Part shown: one piece after another, positions 21,205 through 33,615 of the stretch
Numbering within the stretch: the first letter of the stretch is position 1
Layout of the letters: every line of letters begins with the position of its first letter
Assembly (NCBI GenBank): GCA_038363925.1
Contig: JAQQWL010000006.1
Coordinates: forward strand, 4,072,501-4,136,500
Direction of reading: 5' to 3'
Source of the DNA: Apiospora phragmitis
Taxonomy: Eukaryota > Ascomycota > Sordariomycetes > Amphisphaeriales > Apiosporaceae
DNA: 64,000 bases
The notes under the pieces: model-generated
Databases searched by the model: none
The model's input: the letters and a program-made list of their open reading frames with translations, nothing else
Told to the model about the DNA's origin: nothing
Translations under genes and position numbers: made by a program

Positions 21205-22028
21205 ATGTCTACTCAACTCGACGCCGCCTTTATCGCCCGTGTCTCCCTACACGACCCCACCCACTACAACATCCAGCTCTCTCAAACCCTTCACCGCCTA
21301 GCTCTCCTGCAGGTGCCCCGTATACTCTCGGCCAAGCGCAGGGTCATATCTCGCAAGGCCCGTTGGGTGGGCGGATTACTTGGGTCCAGCAACCGCCCCT
21401 GGACTACCTCTCCTCCCTCCCCTCCCCCTCTTCCACCGCGTCGCCGCCCGCCAGCGAAAGCAAGGCCTTCGACGCAACAGTGCTCGCCCACTGCCTATGG
21501 TACTTCGCGTCCCCCTCGGTCATCCTTTCCACCTTCCGTGTCCTCAAGCAGCACCGCGAGCGCCTCCTCCTTGCCGAATGGTCTTTAGTAGCGACGAACC
21601 CCTCTGCCCAGCCTCACGTGTTAGCTGCGCCTATCCAGGCTATGCTGGAGTGCCGCAAACAGGAGAACAGCGACTCGAACGTCCGCACGGTGCTGGGGCC
21701 AAAGCGACTTACCGAGCTGGCCCTGGCGGCCGGGTGGCAGCTGGAGAGTGAGACGCACGTGCCATGTGGGGAGGGGTTGTTGGACGGACAGTGGGAAGTC
21801 TCTGCTTGTCTTTCTTCCGCTTTCAAAACGGAAGTAGAGGAGCAAGTGAGTGATGAGAGGGAACGGGCGGTAGTTCTTGCGTCACGAGATGCGTGTGAGG
21901 CGAGCTTGGAGGGGGTGCAGGGGGGTCAGAAAGGAGTTAGGGCCATGGATGTTTGGGTTACTAATTTCGTCTGCTCGGGCGAGCTGAGGAGTGTTTCAGG
22001 GCATGTCCAAGTTACCATTGCCTTTTGA
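21205..22028 (+). pseudogene. Class I SAM methyltransferase-like gene lacking its SAM loop
   Basis: The N-terminus starts at 21205 (STQLDAAFIARVSLHDPTHY, NIQLSQTLHRLA). At about 21315 the reading jumps, in another frame, into the segment GAPYTLGQAQGHISQGPLGG. The body then runs to the stop at 22028: LDYLSSLPS, FDATVLAHCLWYFASP, LKQHRERLLLAEWSLVA, VRTVLGPKRLTELALAAGW. In related fungal methyltransferases these two parts are separated by motif I (a VLEIGCGQGD-type glycine loop) and about 40-45 residues. That stretch is absent from this DNA, so an internal deletion is likely. Without motif I the product should not bind SAM. A homopolymer error cannot explain a gap of this size. Confidence 0.65.
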
Positions 22029-22390
22029 ATTTGCGCTAGCATAAGGTTAATTCAACGACAGATGATGATGCCCAAAGCCAACCCCAAAGTCAGGTTCAAA
22101 CCTGATTCCACGTATGTGCTGGTTGGTAATTCGGGCGGTATCTAGAGAACTTGGGCATTGTATATGGCTGAATTGGGCGCGAGATGTCGCCCTTTCTTTT
22201 TCTTTTTCTTATCTTTTTTTTTTTGGACGCGCAGTGATATGCTGAGTCCATCATCGGTTGTAATCCTTGGCCAAGATTCGGCAACTTGAAGTAGCCACGC
22301 ACATCGAGTCACAGGACGGTAGCACCCGATGGTGTGTCTGGAAATGTTGACACTCGACTCGAGATTACAAAGATACACAAAAGCAATCGC
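22029..22390. other. Intergenic stretch with pyrimidine tract
   Basis: Contains a C/T-only tract ending in a long T run at about 22190-22223. No gene is supported. Confidence 0.5.
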
Positions 22391-22974
22391 TCATAAACTC
22401 AGCATACGTAATATGGCCGCAGGGAAGTCCTCCGTCGTATCCACCATTTCTATACCAAAATTCTGACAGAGCAACTGCACGTTACCCCTTTTCTTATACC
22501 CTTCATGTGCACAGACAAGTACCTGCTTTTTCTTCGTGATCTTCTGGTCTTCGTCCGTCACCGCCGTCGCAGTTGGCCCCGTAGCCGCCGCCGCGAGCCC
22601 GGCCACGAGACCCAACTCCAGCAAGCTGACGGGCGCGTCTGTGTGCGGGCCCAGGTACACGACGACGAGGTCGGCGCGCGTCTGGCGGCCCAGCTCCCAC
22701 CGCGTCTGCTCGCGGAAGGGGCCGCAAGCCGCGTCGTTGCGCCACGTGGCGTCCCAGTCGGAGCGCAGCGGGTTGTAGAACGTGATGGGCTGCGCGGACA
22801 AGGCTGTGCACAGGGCGTCGCGCCAGTCGCCGCTCCCGTCGTTGGTCGCCGTGGTCGTGCCGGCGAGGAAGACGGTGTGGGGTGCGCGGATGCAGGGTCT
22901 GGGGCCGGCGCCTGCACGATCTGAGCTATTGGTGATGTGGGCATTCTCCCGAGGTTGAAGGTAGAGAGTGCCAA
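22391..22974 (-). CDS. Nucleoside 2-deoxyribosyltransferase-like protein
   Basis: Fold-level relatives transfer deoxyribose between bases; the fungal members have no assigned substrate. Landmarks are VFLAGTTTATNDGSGDWRDA at the N-terminus, TFYNPLRSDWDATWRNDAAC, QTRWELGRQTRADLVVVYLG and SLLELGLVAGL, then VLVCAHEGYKKRGNVQLLC and a leucine-rich end. The order and spacing match the PF15891-type family. The start at 22974 gives about 194 residues once a single frame break is allowed at 22895-22897, a GGG run on the plus strand (CCC in the coding strand). Single exon. Confidence 0.7.
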
Positions 22975-23554
22975 GAGGGCTGTTCGGGGTTTCGAGTTCC
23001 TGGGAATGAGGGGACCAACTTTTAGTCTGGGATGTTGGTGTTCGGGAAGAACAAGGAGGTTCAGGTTATAGCGGAATGAAACGAGGGCGGCTGGAGACCC
23101 ATCTAAGCCGCGCTAGTCCGTTTTGGGCTGATGATGCTTCAGCTCCATGGGGATGGAATCCTATTGGCTATTACAGACTGATGGTGGGCATGCTCAATTA
23201 TTTGTTGTGATCAAGTAGACACAAGGCGCCTGTTCAGGGGCATCATCAGCCGTGTAAACGAGTCACGAGGGATTACGGGGACAGGAGTTAATATTAGAAT
23301 TTCTATATACTATGGTAGCTCACAGTTAGGATATTAGCAGTAATGGACTATTTCAGTCATAGGCTATTAAGCTTTTGGACTAAAATGGGTTTGGGAAATG
23401 TCACCAAGATGGTTGCCGGCATCGTAGTGTAAGTGTAGAAGCCGTGGCGCTCCCGTCCTGTACTAATAATATTCTCGGTCATAAGTATAAGCACGGCGGG
23501 CTTCCGGTCTGTCACCTTCGTCATAGCAAGTCATCACCCCGGGCCGCAGCACAT
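22975..23554. other. Intergenic stretch
   Basis: Promoter of the deoxyribosyltransferase-like gene and 3' flank of the CorA-like gene; no other feature is seen. Confidence 0.5.
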
Positions 23555-26500
23555 TTACAGGGGTGGCGCTGAAGGGGGAAGGCTGGAAGTACCACAGGCG
23601 GCGGCTGCCGGCCAGTTAGCACGTGGCAGCCGTTGCGCCCGACGACTGTCGCGTCCGACGCTGCCGTATCCGTCGCCACGACGGCCCAGCACCCAATTGA
23701 CGAGGTTACGTAGCTCGCCCATCCACCAGAGGCCGAACACGATGACCATGACGGTCACGGGCAGGGCGGTGGCCCAATAGACCCACTGGCTCAGCTCGAG
23801 GTTGGCGATGTCGCTCGTGTTCATACCGAAGATGCTGCTGATGGTGCCCAGGGGTAGGAAGACGATGGTTACCATGGTGAAGGCATACACGGCAGCCTCT
23901 TGGCGGTCCTTGGTGGCGTCGATCTGGTTGACATTCTGCGTGTCATATATTAGCATTGAGATCCGTGGCACACCCGTGGCAAGATTGAAGGGCGCAGATC
24001 TTACCATGGCATCGAGTCTTGAGGCCTCTGCGTCCATATCACCAAACTCCCGGTCTCTTCTTTCCAGCCATGTCTTACAATCTCCTATCAACAGACCCAG
24101 TAACCCGTTAGGGTCAGTAGGAGACAGTTTGGAGAAATCAGCTAGGCTGGAACTCGCATCAAAGTCAACGTCCTCATAAGAACGGTAGCGGTCAATGCCA
24201 TGAGACATGGCGTATTTATCATGCATCGTTCTTCTCAAGTCGCGCTCCTCGCGTTCGTATCTCGACCTTTCCGTTTCTTGCTTCAGTATCAAACCTTCCG
24301 TCCTGGTATGGTGTGGTGGGACCCGAGTCGTCCGGGATTGAAATCGTGAGACATTCTGCCTTTGGGAATTCACGACATTCCTAATGATAGCGATCTCTTC
24401 TCTGAACCAGCTGATGCGGGACTGGTGCGAGCGGTTTGGGTTCACCATGATCTCATTTTCCTATTTAGGAGTTAGTCGCAGACGGGTTAATAGTCGAAAC
24501 CATACCGCCGATTACTTACCAGGTATTTAATATACTCAGAATAGCTATCTGTCAGACTCGTGTATCTATCCGTCGAGTCTTGAAGGAGCTTAAGACTAAA
24601 TAACGAGGCTAGCTCCAAGGGTTGCATGGCGATGTATTCCATCAAGTCGACCGTTGGTAAGCTGGAGATGATGTCCGTCGAGCCCTTTTGGATAAGCTTC
24701 TCAGCAGTCTTCAAGTACTCTTCCCAAGACCCGGTATCCTCTGAGCTCATGATTAAGCCCATTAGAAGGTGCATCCATGCGCGTACTAAAGTGTCTGGGA
24801 TGAAAATCGAACGACGCTCCGTCGCCGGAAGGTGTCTCAAGATTCCCTGGAAGTACACCATCCTCCGTGTCATCTCGCGTAGTTCAGTCCGAACCACAGA
24901 GATCGTGGCTTGAGAAACCACCCTCTTCCGCCGCAAAGTCTTTGGTCTGTGTGGCGACTCGTCATCGTCTCTGGGAGATCTGGGCGAATCTGGCATCTGT
25001 GCTTGACGTCAGCATATTTGGGATTACTTGCGTGCATTGAAAATGGGTACTTGGGATTACTGACTTCAACTAAACTCAAGATCGCGTCCCAAAACTTCCC
25101 AACAGTCGGGGCGTCCTGGTCCGTACGAGGCGGAAGGAAGAATTGGGATACCAGGTCAGCCGCATTGTAGATGTCGACGCGATGTGAGTATTGCTTTTTT
25201 CTTGTCTCCTCTTGACTGTCAATATCTTGGCCTTGGTCCTCCAGATATGCGTGTACTAGCCGACGTGTGGACCAGTTACAGCAGCGGTAAGCCGAGCGTT
25301 GGAGCATTTTGGCTGAGTTAAGCAGATAGCTCTCGATGTCACTCAGTTGCTGTGTGAGCGCCTGCTCGTTGGACGTATCGTTCTGGGACGCCAGCTGCAC
25401 AGTATCGAGCCACGTAAAGACGTGAAAGGTTCCAGCAGTTTCATTGGATGTTCCACCACCTACCTGGTCCGAGCCTTGTGAGCGTTGCTTATTTGTTTCT
25501 GGTGCTTTCGTGGCGGCTTTTTCTAGCGCTTGCAAGGCGCCCGCTACAGGAGGCGAAGGAAGCACGCTAGAAGGATGTCAACTGGGGTTTAGGATGTTAG
25601 TCAGAGCAGCTTGAGCCCTTACCCGACACGCAACTCCAAAGTCAAGGGAGTACTCGAGTGTTTGGCGGTATGCAGGATACGGGGCCAGTCAACTTCGGTG
25701 GCAACCTCATTGCGATGGAAAATTCGCACAGGGAGTGGCCAGAAAGCATGGAAATGGTTTATAAACCCCTGCAATAGCACAGATAAGTGCGGGCACTATC
25801 TCTTTAGTCATTGGCGGGACATAGAGCTTACAAACCAGGTAGAACAATCTTCCAAAGCAATTGACCATAGAACAGCTCCATAGTAGGAAACGTAGATCAT
25901 CTTGCCGTGATAAGGCGACTCGTTTGGCGGTTCAGGTGATATTGAGACGATCCTGTCCTTTAAAATCGTTGAAGACATACGGCCACATGTAACAAGAAGC
26001 GCTTCACACATGTAATGTCAGTAACAGCAGTAAGTTGATAATGACGGGTAGGGGGGATATAATTCACATTTATCGATAACAATACACCAAAGCTGTGAAA
26101 TATGGAAGCATTTGTCATCTGCTGTCTGGCCATCTTGATAGACGACCTGCTGCGTTTCCCTAGTTCTCGACGTCCGCGCGTATCGGCTCTGCAGCAGCGT
26201 TTCGATGGGGAACTCCGTACCTGAATTTGCCGACAAAACACCCCGGTACGTCTCGAGGGAGAAGTAAGGTATGCAGAACCAGGTTATGTGTTTTTGGTCT
26301 GAGCTACACCCAATGCCCCGTAGTGTGGGACGAGAATCGTCTGAGGGTATCGCCACACGAATGTGCTTTGGCTCCATGTGCCAAACGGTCTTGCCCTCAG
26401 CCGTAAGGCGAGTTTTGACAGCCTCTCTCTTGATTTGCGTGAACAGCTTGGCCAAGGCATAGCGATCGGCATTGCTAAGACTTGCTGTCTTCATAATCTC

Positions 26501-27509
26501 TGCCGAGAGTTTCTCGAGGTCCAATATGGGTTGTGATAGATGCATCCAGCGAAACAAGGGTTGGGACTGCTTCTTGGCATCATGTATGACTGTCAGCTTC
26601 GCCGAGTGCGTACCGTCAAGGAAACCGTCGCCAGTGTAGCGCGATTGAAACACATCTAGCGTACTGGATATGGAGGGTCTGTTCTGTGGTCCATCAGGGT
26701 TCGTTTTCGTTGTCTCTGTGGGCAGACCGTCCGAGGTATCTAAGTGGGCTTGATCTTTTACGATGTCCAGTTCACCAATTGCTACTGGTCCAACAGGCGG
26801 AGCTCTCCTTGGTTTGAAGCTGAAAACATTCCCCTTGCCCCGTCAAGGTCATCGTAGTCGCCAGTCTCGTCACTGTCTGAGGATACAGATTCAACATCAA
26901 CATACCGGCATGGACCAGGGTCACTGGAACCACCGCTCCAGTCGCTGGTAGCGTCGTCAGGTGAGGATGGCCAATTCCTACTCCGGCGTCTAGTGCTGTG
27001 ATCTGCCCGTCGAGAGCGTCGTGGTCGGCTATGGCGAAGAACCCTGGGAGTTTCCATTGGAGGCGGAGGCGGACTCACCATGGCCGCAGGTGCGAACGGG
27101 TTGCCCATTGGGCCGCCTGGTCCATAGGCTTGAGAATACGGGCCATGAGCAGGATAATGCGCGTATGCGGGCCATTGGGGCGCGTAATGGGGAGCGCCTC
27201 CGTACCTGCTTGCCCGCCCTCGCCAGCCCGTGTTGGCGGACTGTGCGACGGGTTAGAAAGAGATTGAATTGGCTGCTGGTGACTACAACTCACAAATCCA
27301 GTATCATCCACGTCTTCGATCAGGCCGGGGTCCACAATGCTGCGATGAGGCACATGCCGCACGTTACCGCCAATTTGAACTGGACGTAGTCGGTCTTTCA
27401 TACTTCGGATTGTAGAGTTGTTGAAGGCGGTGGCGCGTCGCGGAGGCGGGGGTGGAGGCGACTCTCGCCCTCTCCCATCCTCGGCGTCGATGAAATGGCG
27501 GCCGCTCAT
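23555..27509 (-). CDS. Large CorA-like Mg2+ transporter-domain membrane protein
   Basis: Eight exons on the minus strand: 27294-27509, 26068-27240, 25832-26001, 25623-25768, 25065-25566, 24520-24996, 24005-24460 and 23555-23935. All introns are 53-68 bp and phase-consistent, giving about 1173 residues. The N-terminal third is disordered: proline-rich, an arginine-rich stretch near 27.0 kb and an acidic serine patch. A middle domain (HITWFCIPYFSLE, FHISQLWCIVID, LLVTCGRMS) is typical of fungal CorA-like proteins. The C-terminal CorA part has ATKDRQEAAVYAFTMVTIVF, a first membrane helix ending at the GMNT signature, and a second helix (LPVTVMVIVFGLWW). The family fold is a pentameric cation channel, but these long fungal proteins have no proven substrate. 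One frame break occurs in a C4 run at 26838-26841; one more base restores it. Confidence 0.85.
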
Positions 27510-30062
27510 GTCTGGGGGTTGGAAGCAACAAGCGTCAACGAGCGAGAAGAACGTCAAACCACTCAGTCGCAATGTTTGATAGTCCCCTCGGACAATGATT
27601 TTGAAGGACTTGATCTACTGTCGCGAGAAGTTTTTCAAGTGGTGTAGAATGGCACAATCGTTATTTTCTTCTTCTTCAGGCGCATCTAAGTAAGCAGTCA
27701 GCACTACAGGGCTAGCGTTGCATGGGGGGGGGCAGGGATAATGGGAAGATGCTGCTGTCTCATTGGACTGGACCTCGGGAAATCTCAACATATTGCTGCT
27801 GCCTCAGAATGGCCAAATGGTATTTGGAGGTATGGTATTTTGCCATATAAACTACAAATCCATACCGGTGCCTCTCTCCCAAAATGCACGCCTTTTCGTA
27901 TACTGAGATTTAACATGATCTCCAACCTACCTGGTATTGTGTACGCCACGATACAGCCGCGACCTTCACCAACTAATCGACCTCTTTCGTCGTTGGTACA
28001 CAAGGGCATCGAGTCAATCGTATAATGAACTGATGGACCATGTGCGCCAGCTTTATGCGAAGTACAGGTTTGTCAATCAGACACTTCCAAAAGTGTAGGC
28101 GTTCATAAACATATTTGACTGAATCTTCGAACAACCACGGCCATAGCCATCTGGTTAGACTCCAATCCGGACTACAGGAAGTGATGGCTTGTAATCCTTG
28201 TCAAAAGTAGCATCTACAGCATCGCGGTCGACACCTGCTTCTACTAATACTACTACCGTGCCGTGCCCGAGGTCTACTTCCCCGGAAGTAGCTTAGGACG
28301 CACCACCTGACCGAGCCACCCAGCGCGCCCTTATGACTGCGTAAGCGAAGCAGCAACAAGAGATCCTCTACATGATGAGGGTCCCGTTGGTGACCTACCT
28401 CAGCATCTGCTACCTGCTAGGGTGTCTCACGCCGGGCTTGTACCAGCTGTGGCTGCCACAAATTTGCGCGGTCAAAACCGGTGGCGTCGGTGTCTACATG
28501 AAGTCTCTGGCCATACTAGGCTGGCTGCTGCTCCGACTCTGGAATGTCGAGATGGAGTGGGGGGGGGAGGGGTGGATGTTTCAACTACGGGAAACATACC
28601 ACGCTCTGAGACCGGTTGTTTGGCAACCGGGGAGATCGAATCAAGATTGCCGAGGGTAATGTGGACTGTGGTGACCTGGGATATTGTCCAATCATTCGAT
28701 AACGGTACAAGTGTACTGGTGGAAAGAGACTGAGTAGACCGAGTGTAGTTGTTATTTGGAAAATGATCATCACCATACAGCCCCTCGAACACGCCATAGT
28801 ATTAAGTAGCGGATAACGCGCGAATAAATGTTGATAAATCGCGGGGGTCGCGCGCTTGGAACCGATGATGTGATGCCTGTATGATGACGTCCAGGAATTG
28901 GGTTGCTAAGCGAGTTGTAAGCGAGCTTGACAGGGGTAAGGGACGCTAGAGCCATGCTTGGGCAATACATACCGACCCCTCTTTCCGGCAGCAATACTCG
29001 AGTCGGAATATGCAAAGGAGGTTCCGATGTGAGTGGAGATCGATATGGCGATTATACACGGTAATTAGAAACCAACCGGTCAGAAGTGGGGTCCGGAACG
29101 GCGAAGGAGAGGGGGCGTGGGGGGAGCGATCGACCGACTTCATCCGTTCCGCCCTTGTCCCCCTTGTCCCAACAATCTCGACACGTACGAGCTTTCATAA
29201 ACACTTTCCTGGACCCGAAGCCAGCCGATCGATCACTTGCCTAAAACTCCGACAAGTACCGTAGATCTCGGCGCTACGGAGCACTAGGGGATCGTGAAAA
29301 AGAGGATCCAGCCCGTGTCGGTTCCGTCCAATTCGATGCCGTGGCACCCAGCGTAGCGAAAATTGTTTTCGCAGACCCGTATAGGGTGATCAACAGGTCG
29401 AGGTTACACAGCAGATAGTGAAACGAGCCACCTCGGACGTTTCAGCGCCAAGAACATCCTACAGTACATGTACGCTTCCCTACTTAGGCTGCGGGTATTA
29501 ATTCGCCTGCTATTATGAGACATAATTGGACCAGGCCGGTTTTTTGAGCAGATGACGTGCTTAACCCGCTGTCTCGGTAGACAATGAGGAATTCGACAAG
29601 TAAGTGGACAGACATACTCCGACCAGACAGTATGTACATCGCTCTTGTACTTCTCGGAACGCCAAGCAAGCAATTTCTTATCTTCCCCACAGGCGAGTGT
29701 GGAGTGCATCGCGACGCTACAGCTGACTGCATGGCTTGTGAACATGGTGTTGTTTTCATCCATGAATGAATTGACCATTGGCGATGCCAGATGCCTGGAT
29801 ATTCTGGGATCCCTTGTCGGTGAGTGGAGAGAAACAAGAAAAGGGGCGCATGGCTTGCTTCTCTAGCCTCGACTATGCCGTCACATAAGGACGATGGTTC
29901 CCATGTGAAAAGGATCCAAGAGTCGTATAAATATCCAGTTCATTCTCGTCTGACCTCAATCGAGACCCAGCATGAAAGCACACCCATCACATTCATCCAA
30001 CCCCAGCACAGCATCCCCCATCAACATACCCCTAACAATCCACACAAGTCCCAACTAACAAA
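27510..30062. other. Long intergenic stretch, no supported gene
   Basis: Many overlapping short frames on both strands, none with domain content, splice logic or coding-like composition. A G-run (about 27725-27732) and a second near 28561-28567 are notable only for assembly risk. The last 150 bp are probably the 5' UTR and promoter of the methyltransferase at 30063. Confidence 0.5.
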
Positions 30063-30785
30063 ATGTCGACACGCACTGGTGAAGGCTCACACCTGGCGCT
30101 CGCCCGCGCCAGCCACAACGGCACCGACAACAAGGCCCTGTACAAGGAGTGGGCCGCCAACTACAACGCTGACCTGCCCGCCGACGTCTACATCGCGCCG
30201 ATGCTGACCGCCCAGGCCGCGCTGCGCTTCTTCGATTCGAGCGCCCAGAGCGCGATCCTAGACGCCGGCTGCGGGACGGGGCTGGTGGCCGAGGTGCTCG
30301 CGCGCGGCGGCGCGCAGGCCATCGACGGCCTGGACCTGTCGCCCGCGATGCTGGCCGAAGCGGGCAAGACAGGCATCTACCAGCAGCTGTTCGTCGGGGA
30401 CCTGACGCGGCCCGTCGACGTCGCCGACGAGCGCTACGACATCGTGACGTGCGCGGGCACCTTCACGCACGGCCACGTCGGCCCCGCGCCGGCGCTGCGC
30501 GAGTTCGTGCGGATCGTCAAGACCGCCGGCGGCGTCGTCGTCGCGACCATCATCGACGCCATCTGGGAGTCGGGCGGCTTCAAGCGCGAGATCGAGGCCA
30601 TGGAGGCCGAGGGTCTGGTCCGGATCGTCAGCGCTGACATTATTGACTACGTGCAGGCCCGGGGTGACCACGCCGTCCTGATCGTCCTGGAGAAGCTGAG
30701 CCCGGCTGGCCACGGGGACCACAAGATGCAGTCGAGTCCGGCTGTGCTTCCGACCGGTCAGCCACTGCTGCGGGTAAGGGCTTGA
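30063..30785 (+). CDS. Class I SAM-dependent methyltransferase (WBSCR27/METTL27-like)
   Basis: Intact single-exon gene of 240 residues. Motif I is ILDAGCGTGLVAEVL and motif II is DGLDLSPAMLAEA. A short acidic strand DLTRPVDV and the motif-IV-like YDIVTCAGTFTHGHVGP follow, then a FVRIVKTAGGVVVATI strand. These fit Methyltransf_11/25-type enzymes close to WBSCR27. The N-terminus has the family's YKEWAANYNADL helix. The substrate is unknown. Third-position G/C is high, marking it as an expressed gene unlike the poor sequence around it. It stands alone between long gene-free stretches. Confidence 0.85.
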   Translation: MSTRTGEGSHLALARASHNGTDNKALYKEWAANYNADLPADVYIAPMLTAQAALRFFDSSAQSAILDAGCGTGLVAEVLARGGAQAIDGLDLSPAMLAEAGKTGIYQQLFVGDLTRPVDVADERYDIVTCAGTFTHGHVGPAPALREFVRIVKTAGGVVVATIIDAIWESGGFKREIEAMEAEGLVRIVSADIIDYVQARGDHAVLIVLEKLSPAGHGDHKMQSSPAVLPTGQPLLRVRA

Positions 30786-31112
30786 GGAATTTCTTGCACG
30801 GGTGAAAAGGGAGAGGAGTACTTTCTTCCCATTGAGGCTTTTTCTTTCGCGTGGCTTTCTTTTGTGAAGCAGCGCAGATTTCCATGTCTTAAGTCAAGAC
30901 TTTGGGTCAATGAGCCGGCTTCCGGGCAGTCCCCGGCATATTTCAGGATACTGGGTGAAAATTGTAATTCGCTGCATTGGTGATGATGAAAGCTTACTAG
31001 AACCTACCGTCTGTCACTACCGATAATACATCTACATGGTTCCATGGCAAACATTACTCTTGCCACCACCTAACCATTAAGATATCCCAGGCATAAGTAA
31101 ACCAAGAATCTA
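30786..31112. other. 3' flank between methyltransferase and transposon
   Basis: Terminator region only; nothing recognised. Confidence 0.4.
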
Positions 31113-32977
31113 ACGTACGTCACCCCATAATTGACCCCCCCCTGTAATTGACCCCTTAATAAAATTAAAGGTATAAATTGACCACCAACTCCAAATAGTT
31201 ACCATTCCTTCAATTTTGGACTATAATACAATCGCTTTCAACCGTAGATACAATAGATATTTCAGAATCCGATTCCTCAATTTCAAGCTGGTCTGGCCCC
31301 TCCCTCGTACGTTGTATGCTCTTAATTGATGCAAATTTCGAATTCGGGCTAATCTGTACCCTTCGCTTCTTTCGTGGCCTTGCGAGCTCTAACTTCTCTT
31401 TTAAGGACTGTATTTGTAATTCCGTATTAACTAATAGATAGTCCTTCTCTTGGTATCCTTTTTGGATCTTCCTGAATAGCTGGCGTTGTGTAGTAGGGTC
31501 GCTTTGACCTAATTGGTGAAAGTGCCGAATCTGACGCTCCAGATCAATGGACCTTTTTAGTGTTGACCATAATACACTATTAGTTAAAGGAGTTTTTATA
31601 GGTGTGAGGGCCTTATCTTGACTAGCTGAGGCCTGTGTTGTCTCTTCCGGTCGCTTTCGGTTGCTGTTTTCGAGTAAAAGAGGGCTAGTGAGTGGCTTGG
31701 TAACACATACGGGCCAAAGACCACTACCACGTTAACCACCCTTAATATTCTGGGCCGATAAAGCCTTTTTATGGGCTCTAGTATAGCATATAAGGAAGTT
31801 CCGTTTACCGATAGGGGCTGAATCCGTTAATAAGGATAGGAAACCGATCTCTTTCCGGTAATAAGCCTTCATAGGGGCAAAGACTCTAATATCGAGAGGT
31901 TGAAGAACGTGTAATGAATAAGGGGGTAAAAATAATAAGTAAATGTTATTTTGGTAGTAAAGGGACATAAAATCGTCGGTTATATAACTGCCATGCCTAT
32001 TTAGAATAAGTAAACGGGTATCTTTTAAGCCGTTCGGGGCGGTTTCCGGTATAAAGATATCTTCGAGCTATTTGACGGCGATCTCGTTATTCGTCCAGCC
32101 TTTATTGCTCGTATCGAACTTCCATCCTTGAAATTCATCGAGTTCTTGGGGGGAACCATTGTTCTTGGACCGATTTGCCCTTGTAAATCACTAAAGGAGG
32201 GATGGCCCTGCCGAGTGCCGATACATATTCCAATATGGTCGTCTAGCACCTTGAACCAGGCTGTTTTTATTGAATAGAACGTAATTCCGAACTGCTTACT
32301 ACAAGGCCATTGCCTCCTTGGCCTTCTAGGATACCGTGCTCGTCCATATTATGCCTGTTTTCAGGTTTAATAGCCTAAATTTGAGGTATACGTAATTTGG
32401 TTGAAAACCAAGACTTGATTACCTCAGTTGATGCCCCATTGATACGCTGGGAGTCGATACGACGTTGCCTCTTCGTCCGTAAGGCTGGGTTACGTCGAAG
32501 GAATGACTCTATCCAGTTTTTACCCAATGGCATAGGGATGCCATGAAGGGCCAAAACGCGCTGAGCCAGTTCCTTGATTTGCGTATGCGTTAGTGCGACG
32601 CCAAGGGCTTCTTGGGCTAAAATCCAGTCTGCTAGATGCTTCTCTTAAACTGGAGAGAGCTTCTGATAGGCAGATTTTAATTCTCGACGTGATTATCGGC
32701 CGTGAAGTCGACTAATAAGGGTAGACCGTGGAATACCCCAATAAAGGGCAGCCTTATGAATAGATTTACCGCTTGCCACATCTTGGATGGCGGCAGAGAT
32801 GTCGTTTTCGGTATATGAACGCACCATCAGTGAATTAGTGTATATTTGAAAGAATGAAATAATTCGGATCAGAATTCGTTGAGAAATCTCTTTTTGAATC
32901 GAAATGGCGGTGAATCGTGGTGGAGGTCGACAGGGGGGGTCAATTACAGGGGGTGTCAATTATGGGGTGACGTACGT
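31113..32977. mobile_element. Full-length pogo/Fot1-type DNA transposon with TIRs and TA duplication
   Basis: An element of 1865 bp with matching ends: ACGTACGTCACCCCATAATT at the left and its reverse complement at the right (AATTATGGGGTGACGTACGT). The inner inverted-repeat part around CCCCCTGTAATTGAC is also mirrored. Both ends are flanked by TA, the target duplication used by Tc1/mariner/pogo elements. The inside carries a degenerate transposase on the minus strand. The element is structurally complete but coding-dead. Confidence 0.9.
31210..32827 (-). pseudogene. Degenerate pogo-type transposase
   Basis: Read on the minus strand from 32827. The helix-turn-helix N-terminus is MVRSYTENDISAAIQDVASG with KAALYWGIPRSTLISRL. 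A CENP-B-like middle is readable but broken (WIESFLRRNPALRTKRQRRI). The DDE part includes FLPPYSLHVLQPLDIRVFAP, MKAYYRKEIGF, IGKRNFLICYTRA and AQNIKGG. A long C-terminal tail from about 31.7 kb to 31.21 kb is open (LLLENSNRKRPEETT to the end). Several stops and frame breaks lie in the middle third, including one right after the DDE region at about 31.73 kb. No active enzyme is expected. Confidence 0.8.
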
Positions 32978-33615
32978 TAATGACGGTAGCATGTCCCAGG
33001 TGGCATGTACCTGGGAAAGTTGCCCAAGAAGGCATCAGACCAGGTATGGCGCCGAACTCACTCAGACGCTAAGTAATTCAATAGTATATAGGTTACCAAA
33101 CATCGAAAGACTGATGAATGTGCGAATTCATGTTCCTCACAATTAACAATCCACCCCCAGTGGGATTGCATGCAGAACAGTTAAAGAGTGAGATTTGCAA
33201 TAGACGTTAAGGATTTAACCCCAAGCAAACTTACAAAACTGCTGGGCCATTCAATCATTTGAACAAAAGAGACAAGATGAAAAGCTGTTCATGACAATAG
33301 GACGTTCAGAATTCATACCCTAACACCTATATACTTGAGGACATTGTCACTGGCCCACTTTGATGGCTGCAATTTATACAGCATGACGCAAAACTACCAA
33401 CATTGGTCATAATACCTAAGCTGATTGCCTATTCTACCTGGACATTCATCAAACGTTGACATGGCATCAGTATTGCCGTTTATTCCAGAATCCATCAGTC
33501 GAAGCCCCGCAGATGTGTACCTCGTCATCACCCACCCACATAAGTCCGTAACGGCAATTCCTACATAGTTTGTGGTAAAGTCTTACCTTTCATTACCTCA
33601 ATGGCTCCCTCCTAA
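32978..33615. other. Intergenic stretch between transposon and tRNA
   Basis: No gene or repeat recognised. Confidence 0.5.

Noticed and set aside
22085..22130. T-arm-like CAGGTTCAAACCTG, possible tRNA
   Set aside because: No acceptor, D or anticodon arms can be built around it.
23555..27509. Reading the locus as several separate genes
   Set aside because: All seven introns join in phase into one protein with disordered, middle and CorA parts in the usual order.
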